The notes under the pieces: model-generated | The model's input: only the letters and a program-made list of their open reading frames with translations | Database searches by the model: none | Told to the model about the DNA's origin: nothing | Program-made: the position numbers and the translations under genes | From: Dyella jiangningensis | Lineage (GTDB): Bacteria; Pseudomonadota; Gammaproteobacteria; Xanthomonadales; Rhodanobacteraceae | NCBI RefSeq assembly: GCF_003264855.1 | Contig: NZ_NFZS01000001.1 | Location: forward strand, 310,001-374,000 | Reading direction: 5' to 3' | Length of the DNA stretch: 64,000 nucleotides | In this document: piece after piece, positions 40,053 to 49,407 of the stretch | Layout of the letters: each line of letters opens with the position of its first letter | How positions within the stretch are numbered: the first letter of the stretch is position 1

Positions 40053-41684
40053 TCACTGGAGCTGCGAGAACAGGCTGCGCAAGGCCATGTCGCTGCCCAG
40101 CGGCGGCAAGGCCAGCAGGCCGTCGAGCAAGGCAACCTGCTGCCGGCACGATTGCGCATGGAAGTCCGCGCCCGGGCGCAACGGTACCGATCTGGCGGCG
40201 GCGCTGCGTGCCTGCGACAGCTCGCGTGCCCCGAGCGACCAGTCCACCATGATGCTGCGCTTCGGATCGTTGTAGGCCAGAAGGTTCGCGTAGCTTTCGC
40301 CATTGGCCATGAAGATCGCGTCCGCCTGCTTGCCCGCATCGAAGCCGATGCCATCGAGGTAGCGCCCGCAGGCATCCGGCGACAGGCGTTGGCTGATCAA
40401 CTGCAGCAGGTCGCGTCGCGCGGTGGCATAGGCACGCACGTGGTCCGCGGTGACCGTGCGCATCGCGGCGCGTCTTGCCTCGTGCAGCGCGGTCCACATC
40501 GAGGTGCCGTAGGCGCGATCGGTCTCGGCGTTCTCGGGCGTATCCAGCAGGCGCAGGTTGCGTCGGACCCAGGCGTCGTAGATGGGCGGCCATTGCTGGC
40601 GGATCAGCGCCATGGCATCACCGATGCGGCGGCTATGCGCGTGCATGTGCAGGCCATACAGGAACTGTTCCTGCCGCCACTGTTCGGCCGTCAGCACGTG
40701 ACCGTCCATGCGCAGGCCGGTGATGATGTGATTGGCGAACAGCTCGTCGGCGCGGGGCGAATACACCTCGTCCCCCTGCTTGGCGAAGGCCAGGCGGATG
40801 AAATCCTGCGAGGCGCCCCGTTGGGTCAGCAGCGTCTTGTACTTCTCCTGCAGTTCGCCGACGTAAGCCTGCGAGGCGTGGCTGTCGATCATCGAGCGCA
40901 TCTGGTGGAAACCGAACGACGAATGCGTCGATGCGATGCGCTGGCTGCCGCCGATGAAGGCGAGCGTGCAGGCGCTGGCGCAAAGATGGTCCACCTCCAC
41001 CGTGATGTCGGGACGTGATGCGAGGAAGTCGTGCAACTGCATGCCGTTGTCCACGTCGCCACCCACGCTGTCGAGCACCAGGCGATGGATCGATGGATGG
41101 CTCTTGAAAGCATCGGCGACCGCATCGGCATAGTCGACGCCGATGGTGCCCTTGGCCAGGATCGCCTGGCCGTCCGCGTCAGGTGCGATCGTGTACCGGC
41201 TGAAGCGCCGCTGCTCCGAGGCACCGGCGGCAATCTTCTGCAGCGCCGCCCACTCGGTGGGCAGGCTGCCGATGGTGGCGAGGATGCCCAGCACCATCAG
41301 GATATTCACCACGATGGCCCAGCGGCTGCCGCTCAAAGCGGCCGCACGCAGCGTGCCGACCACCTGCCAGACCGACACGGCCAGTCGGGCCACGGCAAAG
41401 CTGGCCACCACGATGAGCAGGTGCGTAAGTGAGAGGTGCGCCTGGTTGAGCCAGGCCAGCAGCGCGGACTGCACCAGGTTCATGCCCAGACCCACCAGCA
41501 CGCTGTTGCACCAGTACGACTGCGCCAGCGAAAGTTCGCCGTGCCAGTGCGCGAGCAGGTAGTTCGTGCGTGGCTGCTTGGGCAGCGGCGGCGGGTGCTG
41601 GCCCGGCAGGTCCAGGGGCAGCGTGCCGTCCCAGGTGGGCGGAATGCGGTCGGTGCGGCGATACGGCGAATCGGGAAGAGCCAT
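40053..41684 (-). CDS. Membrane-anchored ClpP-like protease homologue
   Basis: 543 residues. A Pro-rich cytoplasmic start (residues 1-40) is followed by three or four membrane helices (about 60-150). A ClpP/crotonase-like domain then holds IHRLVLDSVGGDVDNGMQLHDFL and VEVDHLCASACTLAFIGGSQRIASTHSSFGFHQ, with a putative nucleophile Ser in C-A-S-A-C and a His in GFHQ. The C-terminal 200 residues are helical with no known domain. This resembles COG3904-type proteins. Whether it is active is uncertain. It is downstream of the DUF2167 gene across an 83-nt gap holding a hairpin. Confidence 0.75.
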   Translation of the reverse strand: MALPDSPYRRTDRIPPTWDGTLPLDLPGQHPPPLPKQPRTNYLLAHWHGELSLAQSYWCNSVLVGLGMNLVQSALLAWLNQAHLSLTHLLIVVASFAVARLAVSVWQVVGTLRAAALSGSRWAIVVNILMVLGILATIGSLPTEWAALQKIAAGASEQRRFSRYTIAPDADGQAILAKGTIGVDYADAVADAFKSHPSIHRLVLDSVGGDVDNGMQLHDFLASRPDITVEVDHLCASACTLAFIGGSQRIASTHSSFGFHQMRSMIDSHASQAYVGELQEKYKTLLTQRGASQDFIRLAFAKQGDEVYSPRADELFANHIITGLRMDGHVLTAEQWRQEQFLYGLHMHAHSRRIGDAMALIRQQWPPIYDAWVRRNLRLLDTPENAETDRAYGTSMWTALHEARRAAMRTVTADHVRAYATARRDLLQLISQRLSPDACGRYLDGIGFDAGKQADAIFMANGESYANLLAYNDPKRSIMVDWSLGARELSQARSAAARSVPLRPGADFHAQSCRQQVALLDGLLALPPLGSDMALRSLFSQLQ

Positions 41685-41728
41685 CGGACTGCCCTCGAAG
41701 CGGTGACCGGAACGACTGCCTGCGTGGG

Positions 41729-41759
41729 ACGTGGCAGCGCCGGCATGGCGCTGCCACGT
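41729..41759 (-). terminator. 13-bp hairpin between DUF2167 and ClpP-like genes
   Basis: ACGTGGCAGCGCC (41729-41741) and GGCGCTGCCACGT (41747-41759) pair perfectly with a 5-nt loop. There is no T tract, so it could be a partial terminator, an attenuator or an mRNA-stabilising end for the upstream DUF2167 gene. Confidence 0.6.
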
Positions 41760-41767
41760 TCGGTGCG

Positions 41768-42667
41768 TCAGGCCTGCTTGCGCTTGAACAGCTTGGCGAA
41801 CACGCCACCGACGGCGGCGACGCCCAGCACGATGAACTTCTTGAATGCCAGCAACAGCACACCGAGCTTGGCGAACAAGCCGGCCTTCGCCGCGATGCCG
41901 CCCGCGACCAAGGCGGCGATGCCATAGGCGGCGGCCTTGTCGGTGGTCGGGTTGTAGTCGGTGTAGCGCTGGCCGGCGTCGAACTCGGCCATCTCCACCA
42001 CTTGTGGCATGTCTGCGCGTACCTGGGCCAGCTCTTCAATGGGCGCTACCGCATTGAGCGAGAGATAGCCCTTGCGGCCCAGCACGCGGATAGCATAGTT
42101 GAGCGTGCGGCTTTCATGCGAGCCGTCGGACTTCTTGAACACGAGGTCCTGCGCCCAGTAGAGCTTGTGGCTGGCCGTGTCGTAATGCGGCGGCTCGGCC
42201 CAACCCATCAGTTCGATCGCCGGATAGCCTTCCTTGACCCGGTCTTCGTTGTCGTCCTTCGTGGCCTTCTGCATGTCTTTCAACATGTCGCTGTAGTCGA
42301 TCTTGGCGGCATCCTCGTCGGTGACGTAGCCCTCGTCGACGAAGGTCACCACCACCGCCCAGTTCTTGTCTTCAAGCACGGCATGCGCGTCCGTGCTGGG
42401 CAGGATCATGCCCAGCACGTCGTGGTCGGGCGGGTTGTTCCACAGCTCGCTGAGCACGCGCTGCGCATCGGCCGCGGGCAGGAAGCTGTAGCCGTCGGCG
42501 ATGTCGAGCGTGGCTTGCGCGCCCGGAAGGTTCACCTTGCCGGTGAGTGGGTGCAGTGTGGCGACGAACTGCTCGGCCGTCATCTGGCCGGATTCCTCGG
42601 CCCTGGCGGGCGAGGCGCACATCAAGGCAGCCAGCAGCAGCGCTGGCACGAGCGTCTTGCGAAGCAT
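41768..42667 (-). CDS. DUF2167 family membrane protein
   Basis: 299 residues with a signal peptide (MLRKTLVPALLLAALMCASPARA). The DUF2167 domain is recognised by ATLDIADGYSFLPAADAQRVLSELWNNPP, the loop WAVVVTFVDEGYVTDEDAAKIDY, EGYPAIELMGWAEPPHYDTASHKLYWAQDL, and a C-terminal hydrophobic tail (VAGGIAAKAGLFAKLGVLLLAFKKFIVLGVAAVGG) ending in basic residues. The function of the family is unknown. GGGGGA precedes ATG 42667. It is probably the first gene of a unit with the ClpP-like protein. Confidence 0.9.
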   Translation of the reverse strand: MLRKTLVPALLLAALMCASPARAEESGQMTAEQFVATLHPLTGKVNLPGAQATLDIADGYSFLPAADAQRVLSELWNNPPDHDVLGMILPSTDAHAVLEDKNWAVVVTFVDEGYVTDEDAAKIDYSDMLKDMQKATKDDNEDRVKEGYPAIELMGWAEPPHYDTASHKLYWAQDLVFKKSDGSHESRTLNYAIRVLGRKGYLSLNAVAPIEELAQVRADMPQVVEMAEFDAGQRYTDYNPTTDKAAAYGIAALVAGGIAAKAGLFAKLGVLLLAFKKFIVLGVAAVGGVFAKLFKRKQA

Positions 42668-42794
42668 CGAGCATTCCCCCGGTATCGTCCATGGATACGC
42701 ATCGACCGATGCGGCCGCGGCTCCCCCCATGGCGCAGCGGCCGCACGATCTTACGACGCGCGGCGCGCTGCGGCGATAACCGAGTCTAGTGCGC

Positions 42795-44177
42795 TCAGGG
42801 TGACTTGGGCGCAGGCGAGCGCTCGAAACTGCCGGCGTCGCCCGGGAACACCACCGGGCTTTCGTAACCCTCGGCCGAGACGGCGGAGACGCCGAAGAAC
42901 CAGTCGTCGATCACCACGTCCTTGATCACGGCCTGGTCCACATCGCCCACCACGCGGCTGTACTGCCACTGCGGTGCGGTGGTGTCGCGCCAGTGCACCA
43001 CGTAACCGGCGGCGCCCGGCACCTTCTTCCAGTGCACGGTGGAGTCGGTGGCGAGCGCGCCTTCGGTGATCACGCCGCTGGGCGGCGCAGGCGCGCGGCT
43101 CATCGCGGCCATGGTGACGGTGTTGAGTGCGGTGACGCGGGCGAGATAGCGGAAGTCGACGCCGTCGATGGTGTCGCCGTATTTGATGCCCTTCTCGGTG
43201 CGCAGATCCTGGTGCTGGCGCGTGTAATCCTCGTGGCCCTCGCTCACGCGCACGGCCGGATAACCGGCTTCGAGGAACGGCACCTGGTCGCCGCCGCGGC
43301 TGTAGCGGTCGGTGCGATAGACCATGTGCACGCGGAAGTCGGGCAGGTAGTCCGAGGCGATGCGTTCCATGTAGCGGGCGACGTTGCGCGAGGGCGAGTC
43401 CACCTCGCCGCCGTGATAGGCGCGGAACTTCGCCTGTTCGGGCGTCTCGTTGCTCTTGGTGCCTTCGGAGAACACGCGCACCGTGAGGTTGTCGCGTACG
43501 CCGTTCTGGCCCTGGCTGTTGCCCACGATGTCGTTGTTGAGATCGGCCTGCACCTGCCAGCCCTGCGCGACGGCGTAATCGGCCAGCACCTTGCCGCCGT
43601 ACAGGCCTTGCTCCTCACCCGACAGCGCGGCGAACACCAAGGTGGCGTCGTTGTCCTGCCTGGAAAGGATGCGCGCCGCTTCCATCAGCGCGGCGACGCC
43701 CGAGGCGTCGTCGTTGGCGCCCGGCGCATCGCTGGTGGAATTCATCACGTCGGTGACGCGCGAATCGAGGTGGCCGGTCATCACGATCACGCGCTTGGGA
43801 TCGGTCTTGCCGCGCTTGATCGCCACCACGTCCATCACTTCGGTCGGCTGCGGAATACGCTTGCCGGTGAACGCCTGCGAGGGCGTGACGACCTCGATGC
43901 AGCCGCCGCATTCCTTGGCGATCTGCTCGAAGCGCGACTTCACCCAGCGCCGTGCGGCGCCGATCCCGCGCTTGTCCGACTTGGTGTCCGACAGCGTATG
44001 GCGCGTACCAAAGCCGACCAGCTCCTCGATGGTCGCGTGCAGCTCCGTTTCGCTGGGCTGCGTGGACAGCGCCAGCAGCGACGGTTGAAATCGCGGCTGT
44101 ACCGGTGCCTCGTCGGCAAAGGCGGTGGACACGGCGAGGCTGAGTGCCAGCGGGAGCAGCAAGGGAGCGAGGCGCAT
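42795..44177 (-). CDS. Secreted M28 family zinc aminopeptidase
   Basis: 460 residues with a signal peptide (MRLAPLLLPLALSLAVSTAFA). M28 motifs: VIVMTGHLDSR (first zinc His and Asp), APGANDDASGVAALMEAARIL (bridging Asp), FAALSGEEQGLYGGK (catalytic Glu and zinc Glu), LNNDIVGN and VSEGHEDY (last zinc ligand). A fibronectin-like C-terminal segment (about 375-460, VHWKKVPGAAGYVVHWRDTTAPQWQYS) follows. GGAG precedes ATG 44177. It probably trims N-terminal residues of peptides together with the DPP-IV and M13 enzymes. Confidence 0.92.
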   Translation of the reverse strand: MRLAPLLLPLALSLAVSTAFADEAPVQPRFQPSLLALSTQPSETELHATIEELVGFGTRHTLSDTKSDKRGIGAARRWVKSRFEQIAKECGGCIEVVTPSQAFTGKRIPQPTEVMDVVAIKRGKTDPKRVIVMTGHLDSRVTDVMNSTSDAPGANDDASGVAALMEAARILSRQDNDATLVFAALSGEEQGLYGGKVLADYAVAQGWQVQADLNNDIVGNSQGQNGVRDNLTVRVFSEGTKSNETPEQAKFRAYHGGEVDSPSRNVARYMERIASDYLPDFRVHMVYRTDRYSRGGDQVPFLEAGYPAVRVSEGHEDYTRQHQDLRTEKGIKYGDTIDGVDFRYLARVTALNTVTMAAMSRAPAPPSGVITEGALATDSTVHWKKVPGAAGYVVHWRDTTAPQWQYSRVVGDVDQAVIKDVVIDDWFFGVSAVSAEGYESPVVFPGDAGSFERSPAPKSP

Positions 44178-44257
44178 CGGATTCTCCGGTAAGTCGACAG
44201 CCGACTTTAGCGCCGCCCGCCAGGCACGCCCCATGCCGAATGGCAGGGGTGGGCAGC

Positions 44258-45031
44258 CTAGTGGCCGGGCGGCACCAAGGTGATCTCGAACAGCTTGGGC
44301 CACCGCTTGCCAGTCACGAACAGACGGTCGTGCTGGGCGTCGTAGGCGATGCCGTTGAGCACGTCGTTGGTCGGGTCGGGCAGCTTGCCGATATCGAACA
44401 GGCCGGTGAGGTCGATCCAGCCCTTGACATGGCCGGTGGCCGGGTCGATGCGGGCAATGCGATCGGTCATCCACACGTTGGCGTAAATCTCGCCCTTCAC
44501 CCATTCCAGCTCGTTGAGGTTGAGCACGGGCTGACCGTTGTCGGTGACGTTGATGGTGTCCACCACCGCCAAGGTCTCGGGATCGAGGATCTGCAGTTTC
44601 GATGAGCCGTTGCTCATGTAGATCTGCTTGTCATTGCGCGTGAGCGCCCAGCCTTCGCCGCTGTAGTAGAAGGTACGCTTCTGCGCGAACGTCCGCGTGT
44701 CATAGACGAAGCCCAGCTGATCCTTCCAGGTCAGCTGCACGATGTGCGGGCCCCAGTCCACGATGCCTTCGCCGAAATACTGCGCCGGCAGGTCGTGGCG
44801 CTGCACCACCTTGCCGCTTTCCAGCTCGACCTTGCGCACCGTCGATTCGCCGGCTTCGCCCGTGCTCTCGTAGAGATAGCCGTCCTTGTAGAAGAGGCCT
44901 TCGGTGTAGGCCGAGACGTCGTGCGGATAGGTATGCACCACGCGATAGCCGTACACCGGCGTCGCTGCCTGCACGGGCAGGGCAACCACGAGTGCACCGA
45001 GTGTGGCGGCGCAGGCAAGCCAGCGGATCAT
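44258..45031 (-). CDS. Glutaminyl-peptide cyclotransferase (glutamine cyclotransferase type)
   Basis: 257 residues with a signal peptide. A five-bladed beta-propeller family: YRVVHTYPHDVSAYTEGLFYKDGYLYESTGEAGESTVRKVELESGKV, FYYSGEGWALTRNDKQIYMSNGSS, LNELEWVKGEIYANVWMTDRIARIDP and VLNGIAYDAQHDRLFVTGKRWPKLFEI. It converts N-terminal Gln to pyroglutamate in the periplasm, as the plant-type and Xanthomonas QC does. GAGGAG precedes ATG 45031. It is a single gene on the minus strand between the DbpA and M28 genes. Confidence 0.93.
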   Translation of the reverse strand: MIRWLACAATLGALVVALPVQAATPVYGYRVVHTYPHDVSAYTEGLFYKDGYLYESTGEAGESTVRKVELESGKVVQRHDLPAQYFGEGIVDWGPHIVQLTWKDQLGFVYDTRTFAQKRTFYYSGEGWALTRNDKQIYMSNGSSKLQILDPETLAVVDTINVTDNGQPVLNLNELEWVKGEIYANVWMTDRIARIDPATGHVKGWIDLTGLFDIGKLPDPTNDVLNGIAYDAQHDRLFVTGKRWPKLFEITLVPPGH

Positions 45032-45072
45032 CCGGGGACTCCTCAGGGTGGAACGCGGATGGTACACGCCGC

Positions 45073-46449
45073 TCAATGCAGCGTGCGCACGCGGAAATTG
45101 CGTCCCTTGATCTTGCCGGCACGCAGGCGCTCCAGCGCCTTGTTCGCAAGATCCCGCCGGATCGCGACATACGCACGGGTGGCGAATACGTCGATCTTGC
45201 CGATGTCCTTGGCGTCGAGGCCCGCATCGCCGGTGAGCGCGCCGAGGATGTCGCCGGGGCGCAGCTTGTCCTGGCGACCGGCGTCGATCACCAGCGTGCG
45301 CATCGGCGCAAGATTGAGCTGCTTGCCGCGCGGCGGCGCCACCTTCAGCGAGTGCCAAGGCAGCGGCTGGCCGAGCTGGTCTTCGATATTGAGCGCCTTG
45401 GGGCGCTCGCGTGGTGTCACCAGCGTGATCGCGAGGCCGGCTTCGCCCGCGCGACCGGTGCGACCCACACGATGCGTGTGCGTGTCCGGATCGTGGGCGA
45501 TGTCGTAGCTCACCACCAGCGGCAGGCCGGCGATATCCAGGCCGCGCGCGGCGACATCGGTGGCGACCAGGATCGAGCAGCTGCGGTTGGCGAACTGCAC
45601 CAGCACCTCATCACGATCGCGCTGCTCCATGTCGCCGTGCAGCGCCAACGCGGAGAAGCCGCGCTTGTCCAACTCGTCCGCCACGGCATCCACGTCCTTG
45701 CGCATGTTGCAGAACACCAGTGCGTGCTGCGCGTGCTCCTTGCCCAGCAGCTGCGCCAACGCGTCGATCTTCTGTGCCGGTTCCACCTCGTGGAAGCGCT
45801 GCTCGATGGTGGACTCCTCGTGCGGTGCTTCCACCGTCACCTCCACCGGCTCACGCTGCAGGCGCTTGCTTACCTGGCGGATCTCTTCGGCATACGTCGC
45901 CGAGAACAGCAGTGTCTGATGATGCTTGGCAATGCGCCCGACGATATCGTCGATCGCCTCGCTGAACCCCATGTCGAGCATGCGATCCGCCTCGTCGAGC
46001 ACCAGCACCTTGATGCCGCCGCCGTGCAGGCTGCCGCGCTTGAGATGCTCCTGCACGCGTCCCGGCGTGCCGACCACGATGTGCGGATCGTGCGTGAGCG
46101 ACGCGAGCTGCGGCCCCAGGGGCATGCCGCCGCACAAGGTGAGCAGCTTCACGTTGGGGATATTGGCCGCCAGCTTGCGGATCGACTTGCTGACCTGGTC
46201 GGCCAGTTCGCGCGTAGGGCACAGCACCAGCGCCTGCAGCCGGATGGTGGATACGTCCAGGCTTTGCAGCAGGCTCAGGCCAAAAGCGGCGGTCTTGCCG
46301 CTGCCGGTGCGGGCCTGCGCGATCACGTCGCGGCCCTCCAGCATGGGCGGCAGGCTCTGGGCCTGCACCGGGGTCATCTCGGTGTAACCGAGGGTCTCCA
46401 CGCTGGCGAGCAGCGCGGGCTTGAGCGGGAGCGTGCGGAAATCAGTCAT
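45073..46449 (-). CDS. dbpA: ATP-dependent RNA helicase DbpA
   Basis: 458 residues. DEAD-box motifs in order: TPVQAQSLP (Q), ARTGSGKT (I), PTRELADQ (Ia), VVGTPGR (Ib), LDEADRML (II), FSATY (III), LALHGDMEQ (IV region), ATDVAARGLD (V) and THRVGRTGRAG (VI). The C-terminal RRM-like DbpA domain (about 385-458, KLRPGDILGALTGDAGLDAKDIGKIDVFATRAYVAI) binds hairpin 92 of 23S rRNA, which sets DbpA apart from other DEAD helicases. It acts in 50S subunit assembly. ATG 46449 is preferred over the GTG/ATG further upstream. Confidence 0.95.
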   Translation of the reverse strand: MTDFRTLPLKPALLASVETLGYTEMTPVQAQSLPPMLEGRDVIAQARTGSGKTAAFGLSLLQSLDVSTIRLQALVLCPTRELADQVSKSIRKLAANIPNVKLLTLCGGMPLGPQLASLTHDPHIVVGTPGRVQEHLKRGSLHGGGIKVLVLDEADRMLDMGFSEAIDDIVGRIAKHHQTLLFSATYAEEIRQVSKRLQREPVEVTVEAPHEESTIEQRFHEVEPAQKIDALAQLLGKEHAQHALVFCNMRKDVDAVADELDKRGFSALALHGDMEQRDRDEVLVQFANRSCSILVATDVAARGLDIAGLPLVVSYDIAHDPDTHTHRVGRTGRAGEAGLAITLVTPRERPKALNIEDQLGQPLPWHSLKVAPPRGKQLNLAPMRTLVIDAGRQDKLRPGDILGALTGDAGLDAKDIGKIDVFATRAYVAIRRDLANKALERLRAGKIKGRNFRVRTLH

Positions 46450-46481
46450 GCGCCATGATCGCATCTACGCGTTCATGGCGC
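46450..46481 (-). terminator. Hairpin between sugar porter and dbpA
   Basis: GCGCCATGA (46450-46458) and TCATGGCGC (46473-46481) pair over 9 bp with a 14-nt loop, 9 nt after the sugar porter stop codon and directly before the dbpA start codon. It could terminate the first gene or occlude dbpA translation. Confidence 0.45.
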
Positions 46482-46490
46482 ATGAAAACC

Positions 46491-47930
46491 TCAGCCCTGC
46501 ATCTGTTCCAGCTCCATGCCCTTGGTCTCGCGCACGGCCTTGGCCACGAAGATCAGCGAAATCAGCGCGAACGCCGCATACAGGCCGTAGGCGAAGCTCA
46601 GGCCCACTTCGGCCAGCGCCGGGAAGCTGCTGGTGATGATGAAGTTGGCGATCCACTGCGCGGCGGCGGCCACGGCCAGTGCGATCGCACGGATGCGGTT
46701 GGGGAACATCTCGCCCAGCAGCACCCACACCATCGGGCCCCAGCTCAGGCCGAAGAACACGACATAGGCGTTGGCCGAAACCAGCGCCACCATGTTCCAT
46801 GGCGAGGGCAGGCTCAGCGTGGCGCCGCTGCCAGTGGCCTGCGAGAAGCACCAGGCCATGGCGGCGAGCGTGACGGTCATGCCGGCCGAGCCGATGATGA
46901 GCAATGGCTTGCGGCCGATGCGGTCCACCAGCGCGATCGCCACCAGCGTCACCAGCACGTTCACCACCGAGGTCGCCACGGTGATCGAGAACGAATCGGC
47001 TTCGCTGAAGCCCACCGAATGCCATAAGGTGGACGAGTAGTAGAAGATGACGTTGATGCCGACGAACTGCTGGAACACCGACAGCAGGATGCCGATCCAC
47101 ACCACCGGCAACAGGCCGAAGCGCGGACCCCGCAGGTCGCGCAGGCGAGGACGGTACTCCGATTGCAGGCTGTCCTGGATGTCCTTCACCTTGGCGTTGA
47201 GCGCGGCCTCGTTGCGCATGTCCAGTACGCGCCGCAGCACGTCATGCGCTTCGGCGAGGCGACCCTTCGCCACGAGATGGCGCGGCGATTCCGGCACGCC
47301 GAGCACCAGCGATCCGTAGATCAGCGCCGGCACCACGGCGACCAGGAACATCCAGCGCCATGCAGCCAAGCCCAGCCACAAGGGATGCGCCGCGCCGCCG
47401 GCGGAACCGGCCAGCCATGCATCGCTGAGCAGCGCCGCGAAGATGCCGAGCACGATGGCGAGCTGCTGCAGCGAACCCAGGCGCCCGCGCACGGCGGCGG
47501 GCGAGACTTCCGCGATATAGGTCGGCGCGATCACCGAAGCCATGCCGACGCCGATGCCGCCAACGAGACGCCAGAACACCAGGCTCGCCACGCCGGACAC
47601 CAGGCCCGAGCCGAGCGCGCTGAGTGCGAGGAACAATGCCGCGACCTGCATGCTGCGCACGCGACCGAAGCGGTCCGCCAGCGGACCCGCGTACCACGCG
47701 CCCACCGCCGAACCGAGCAGTGCGCACGACACGGCAAAGCCGATCTGTCCCGCACCCAGCCCGAAATTGCCGCGCACCGCGTCGACCGCGCCGTTGATCA
47801 CTGCGGTATCGAAACCGAACAGGAAACCACCAAGCGCTGCAGCGGCAGCGATCAGGACCACGCGCGCCGTGGCGTGCTGGCCGAGATCCTCGACCGCATT
47901 GCCCGGCTTGTCAGTCGTATTGAGATTCAT
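46491..47930 (-). CDS. MFS sugar porter (sugar/H+ symporter family)
   Basis: 479 residues with 12 helices. Sugar porter signatures: GFLFGFDTAVINGAVDAV in helix 1, ADRFGRVRSMQVAAL (R-x-G-R) after helix 2, PTYIAEVSPAAVRGRLGSLQQLAI in helices 4-5, VPESPRHLVAKGR after helix 6, and DRIGRKPLLIIGS after helix 8. Closest by eye to bacterial D-xylose/galactose/glucose-H+ symporters. GGGGAG precedes ATG 47930. No regulator or kinase for the sugar is adjacent. Confidence 0.93.
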   Translation of the reverse strand: MNLNTTDKPGNAVEDLGQHATARVVLIAAAAALGGFLFGFDTAVINGAVDAVRGNFGLGAGQIGFAVSCALLGSAVGAWYAGPLADRFGRVRSMQVAALFLALSALGSGLVSGVASLVFWRLVGGIGVGMASVIAPTYIAEVSPAAVRGRLGSLQQLAIVLGIFAALLSDAWLAGSAGGAAHPLWLGLAAWRWMFLVAVVPALIYGSLVLGVPESPRHLVAKGRLAEAHDVLRRVLDMRNEAALNAKVKDIQDSLQSEYRPRLRDLRGPRFGLLPVVWIGILLSVFQQFVGINVIFYYSSTLWHSVGFSEADSFSITVATSVVNVLVTLVAIALVDRIGRKPLLIIGSAGMTVTLAAMAWCFSQATGSGATLSLPSPWNMVALVSANAYVVFFGLSWGPMVWVLLGEMFPNRIRAIALAVAAAAQWIANFIITSSFPALAEVGLSFAYGLYAAFALISLIFVAKAVRETKGMELEQMQG

Positions 47931-48203
47931 CGCCTCTCCCCATGAAAGTCCGGCGATTCTGCGCTGGCAGTCGCCTAGCTTCGAAGTGAATACGTATGCA
48001 CTAGAGGGGGAGGGATGTCGAGGTTTTGTTGAATGACGGGAGGATGATGCAGGCGCGCAATGGTTGGGGTTGTTGTGTGACGTGAGCTGTGGGTGGTTTT
48101 GGGGCGGTGGATGTGCGTGGATTGTTGCGATGCAATATTGCTGGTGGTGTTTTTTCGGGTTGCGATCGCTCGTACTTCAGTCGATCGGCTTCCGCAGCTC
48201 TTT

Positions 48204-48227
48204 TGTAGGAGCGCACCTTGTGCGCGA
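48204..48227 (+). repeat. Family-A extragenic repeat, single copy
   Basis: Forward copy (TGTAGGAGCGCACC then TTGTGCGCGA) upstream of the repeat island's longer filler; no inverted partner lies within 600 nt. Confidence 0.85.
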
Positions 48228-48781
48228 CAGCCTTTCGCGCCGGTCTACATGTTTTCGGTTTTGCTTAGTCGCTATGGCCTTCGGTTGCTGTGCTGCCGCT
48301 AGGTTGCCGCTTACGACCGAAGGGAGTCCCTGTGGGACGCAGCGGGCGTTTCGATCTCCTGCCGGCGACGCGAAGCTAGTCCCAGTGGGATGCCGGGAAG
48401 CTATTCTCGTGGGACGCTCGAGTCACTTTTCTTTTGCTGGCCCACGCACGCGCTCTTGGCGTGCGAACGGCGAAGCCGGCTCGCACGCGGGGAGGCGCCA
48501 TGGATGGCGCCGGCTTTGAGGAGCGAGGAAGGGCGTAGGGCGGAACGCCCGGAGTCAAAGTCCCACGGGATTAGCTTCGCGTCAAAAGTAACCCAAAGAA
48601 AATGGCCTTTTAGAGCCAAGGCTCTTAGTACGTGGGATAGAAGCGTCGGAGGGCCGGGGACAGCCTTGGTCCGCTCGTTACTACCTCGAACGAAGCGGCT
48701 ACACCGCAACGCGCCGTAGCGAAGAGGGCTTAAAGCAGCTTCGCTGGCCGGCGCGGGAATCTAGGAGTTGTCGCACCCAAT

Positions 48782-48832
48782 CCCCTCTCCCCTCCGGGGA
48801 GAAAGCTGGGGTGAGGGGCAGGTGCTCGCGAA
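48782..48832. repeat. Family-B extragenic repeat
   Basis: CCCCTCTCC...GGGGAGAAA core, then GGGGTGAGGGG and a GCTCGCGAA tail, in the same element order as at 20393 and 63531. Confidence 0.75.
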
Positions 48833-48847
48833 CACCTTGCTTACCTC

Positions 48848-48969
48848 TGTAGGAGCGCACCCAGTGCGCGACCGCAGTGTTACGACGTACCTCGTCTTGC
48901 ACCATCGCGACAATCGCGAATAGAGGCAACCATGCCAGTGCGCGGTCGCGCACTGGGTGCGCTCCTACA
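48848..48969. repeat. Inverted pair of family-A repeats
   Basis: Forward copy 48848-48871 and reverse copy 48946-48969, 74 nt apart, the same pair layout as at 14957-15081 and 50234-50314. Confidence 0.85.
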
Positions 48970-49383
48970 ACGGGGCCGCAGGCTTCGCGAAGCGATGTGC
49001 CGCGAAGCGGCACGAGCCTTCGCTGAATCCCCTGTGTGGCGGTGAGGGGCGGACGATCAGGCCCCGTAGGGGTGCCCGACAGGGATGGCAGGCACTTTTC
49101 GTCCGGGCAGGAGCTCGGTCGAAAAGCCCGGCCGCCCCTCACGGCTGGCTTGGGGGTAGCTCACACAGTGCCATAAGGGGTGCCGTTCTCTTTGGCATTG
49201 CCACCTTTACGGTGGTTACTTTCTCTTGGGCAAGCAAGAGAGAGTGACCCGGCCTTCGGCAGGAGGACCGCCACCCCACAGGGACTCCCTTCGGTCGCAG
49301 GCGAGCCAAGTCGCGATATCGGCTGATAGCGAACGCTCTGCATTCATCAAATTGACGAACATGCAGTCCGCCGCGAAAGGCTG

Positions 49384-49407
49384 TCGCGCACTGGGTGCGC
49401 TCCTACA
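49384..49407 (-). repeat. Family-A extragenic repeat, reverse copy
   Basis: Reverse copy (TCGCGCACTGGG then TGCGCTCCTACA) 86 nt downstream of the rluF stop codon. Confidence 0.85.

Larger units (their letters stand above)
48314..49297. repeat. 23-nt inverted repeat bracketing the island
   Basis: Positions 48314-48336 and 49275-49297 are perfect reverse complements over 23 nt, 938 nt apart. They bound most of the repetitive filler. No transposase, target duplication or other insertion-sequence hallmark is seen between them. Confidence 0.75.

Noticed and set aside
48401-48709. Possible 102-residue protein in the repeat island
   Set aside because: Its sequence follows the repetitive filler, and it contains repeat-derived phrases that look like artefacts also annotated in related genomes. 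No ribosome-binding site or neighbouring operon supports it.
48314-49297. Insertion sequence
   Set aside because: An inverted repeat is present, but there is no transposase frame, DDE/HUH motif or target-site duplication between or next to the arms.
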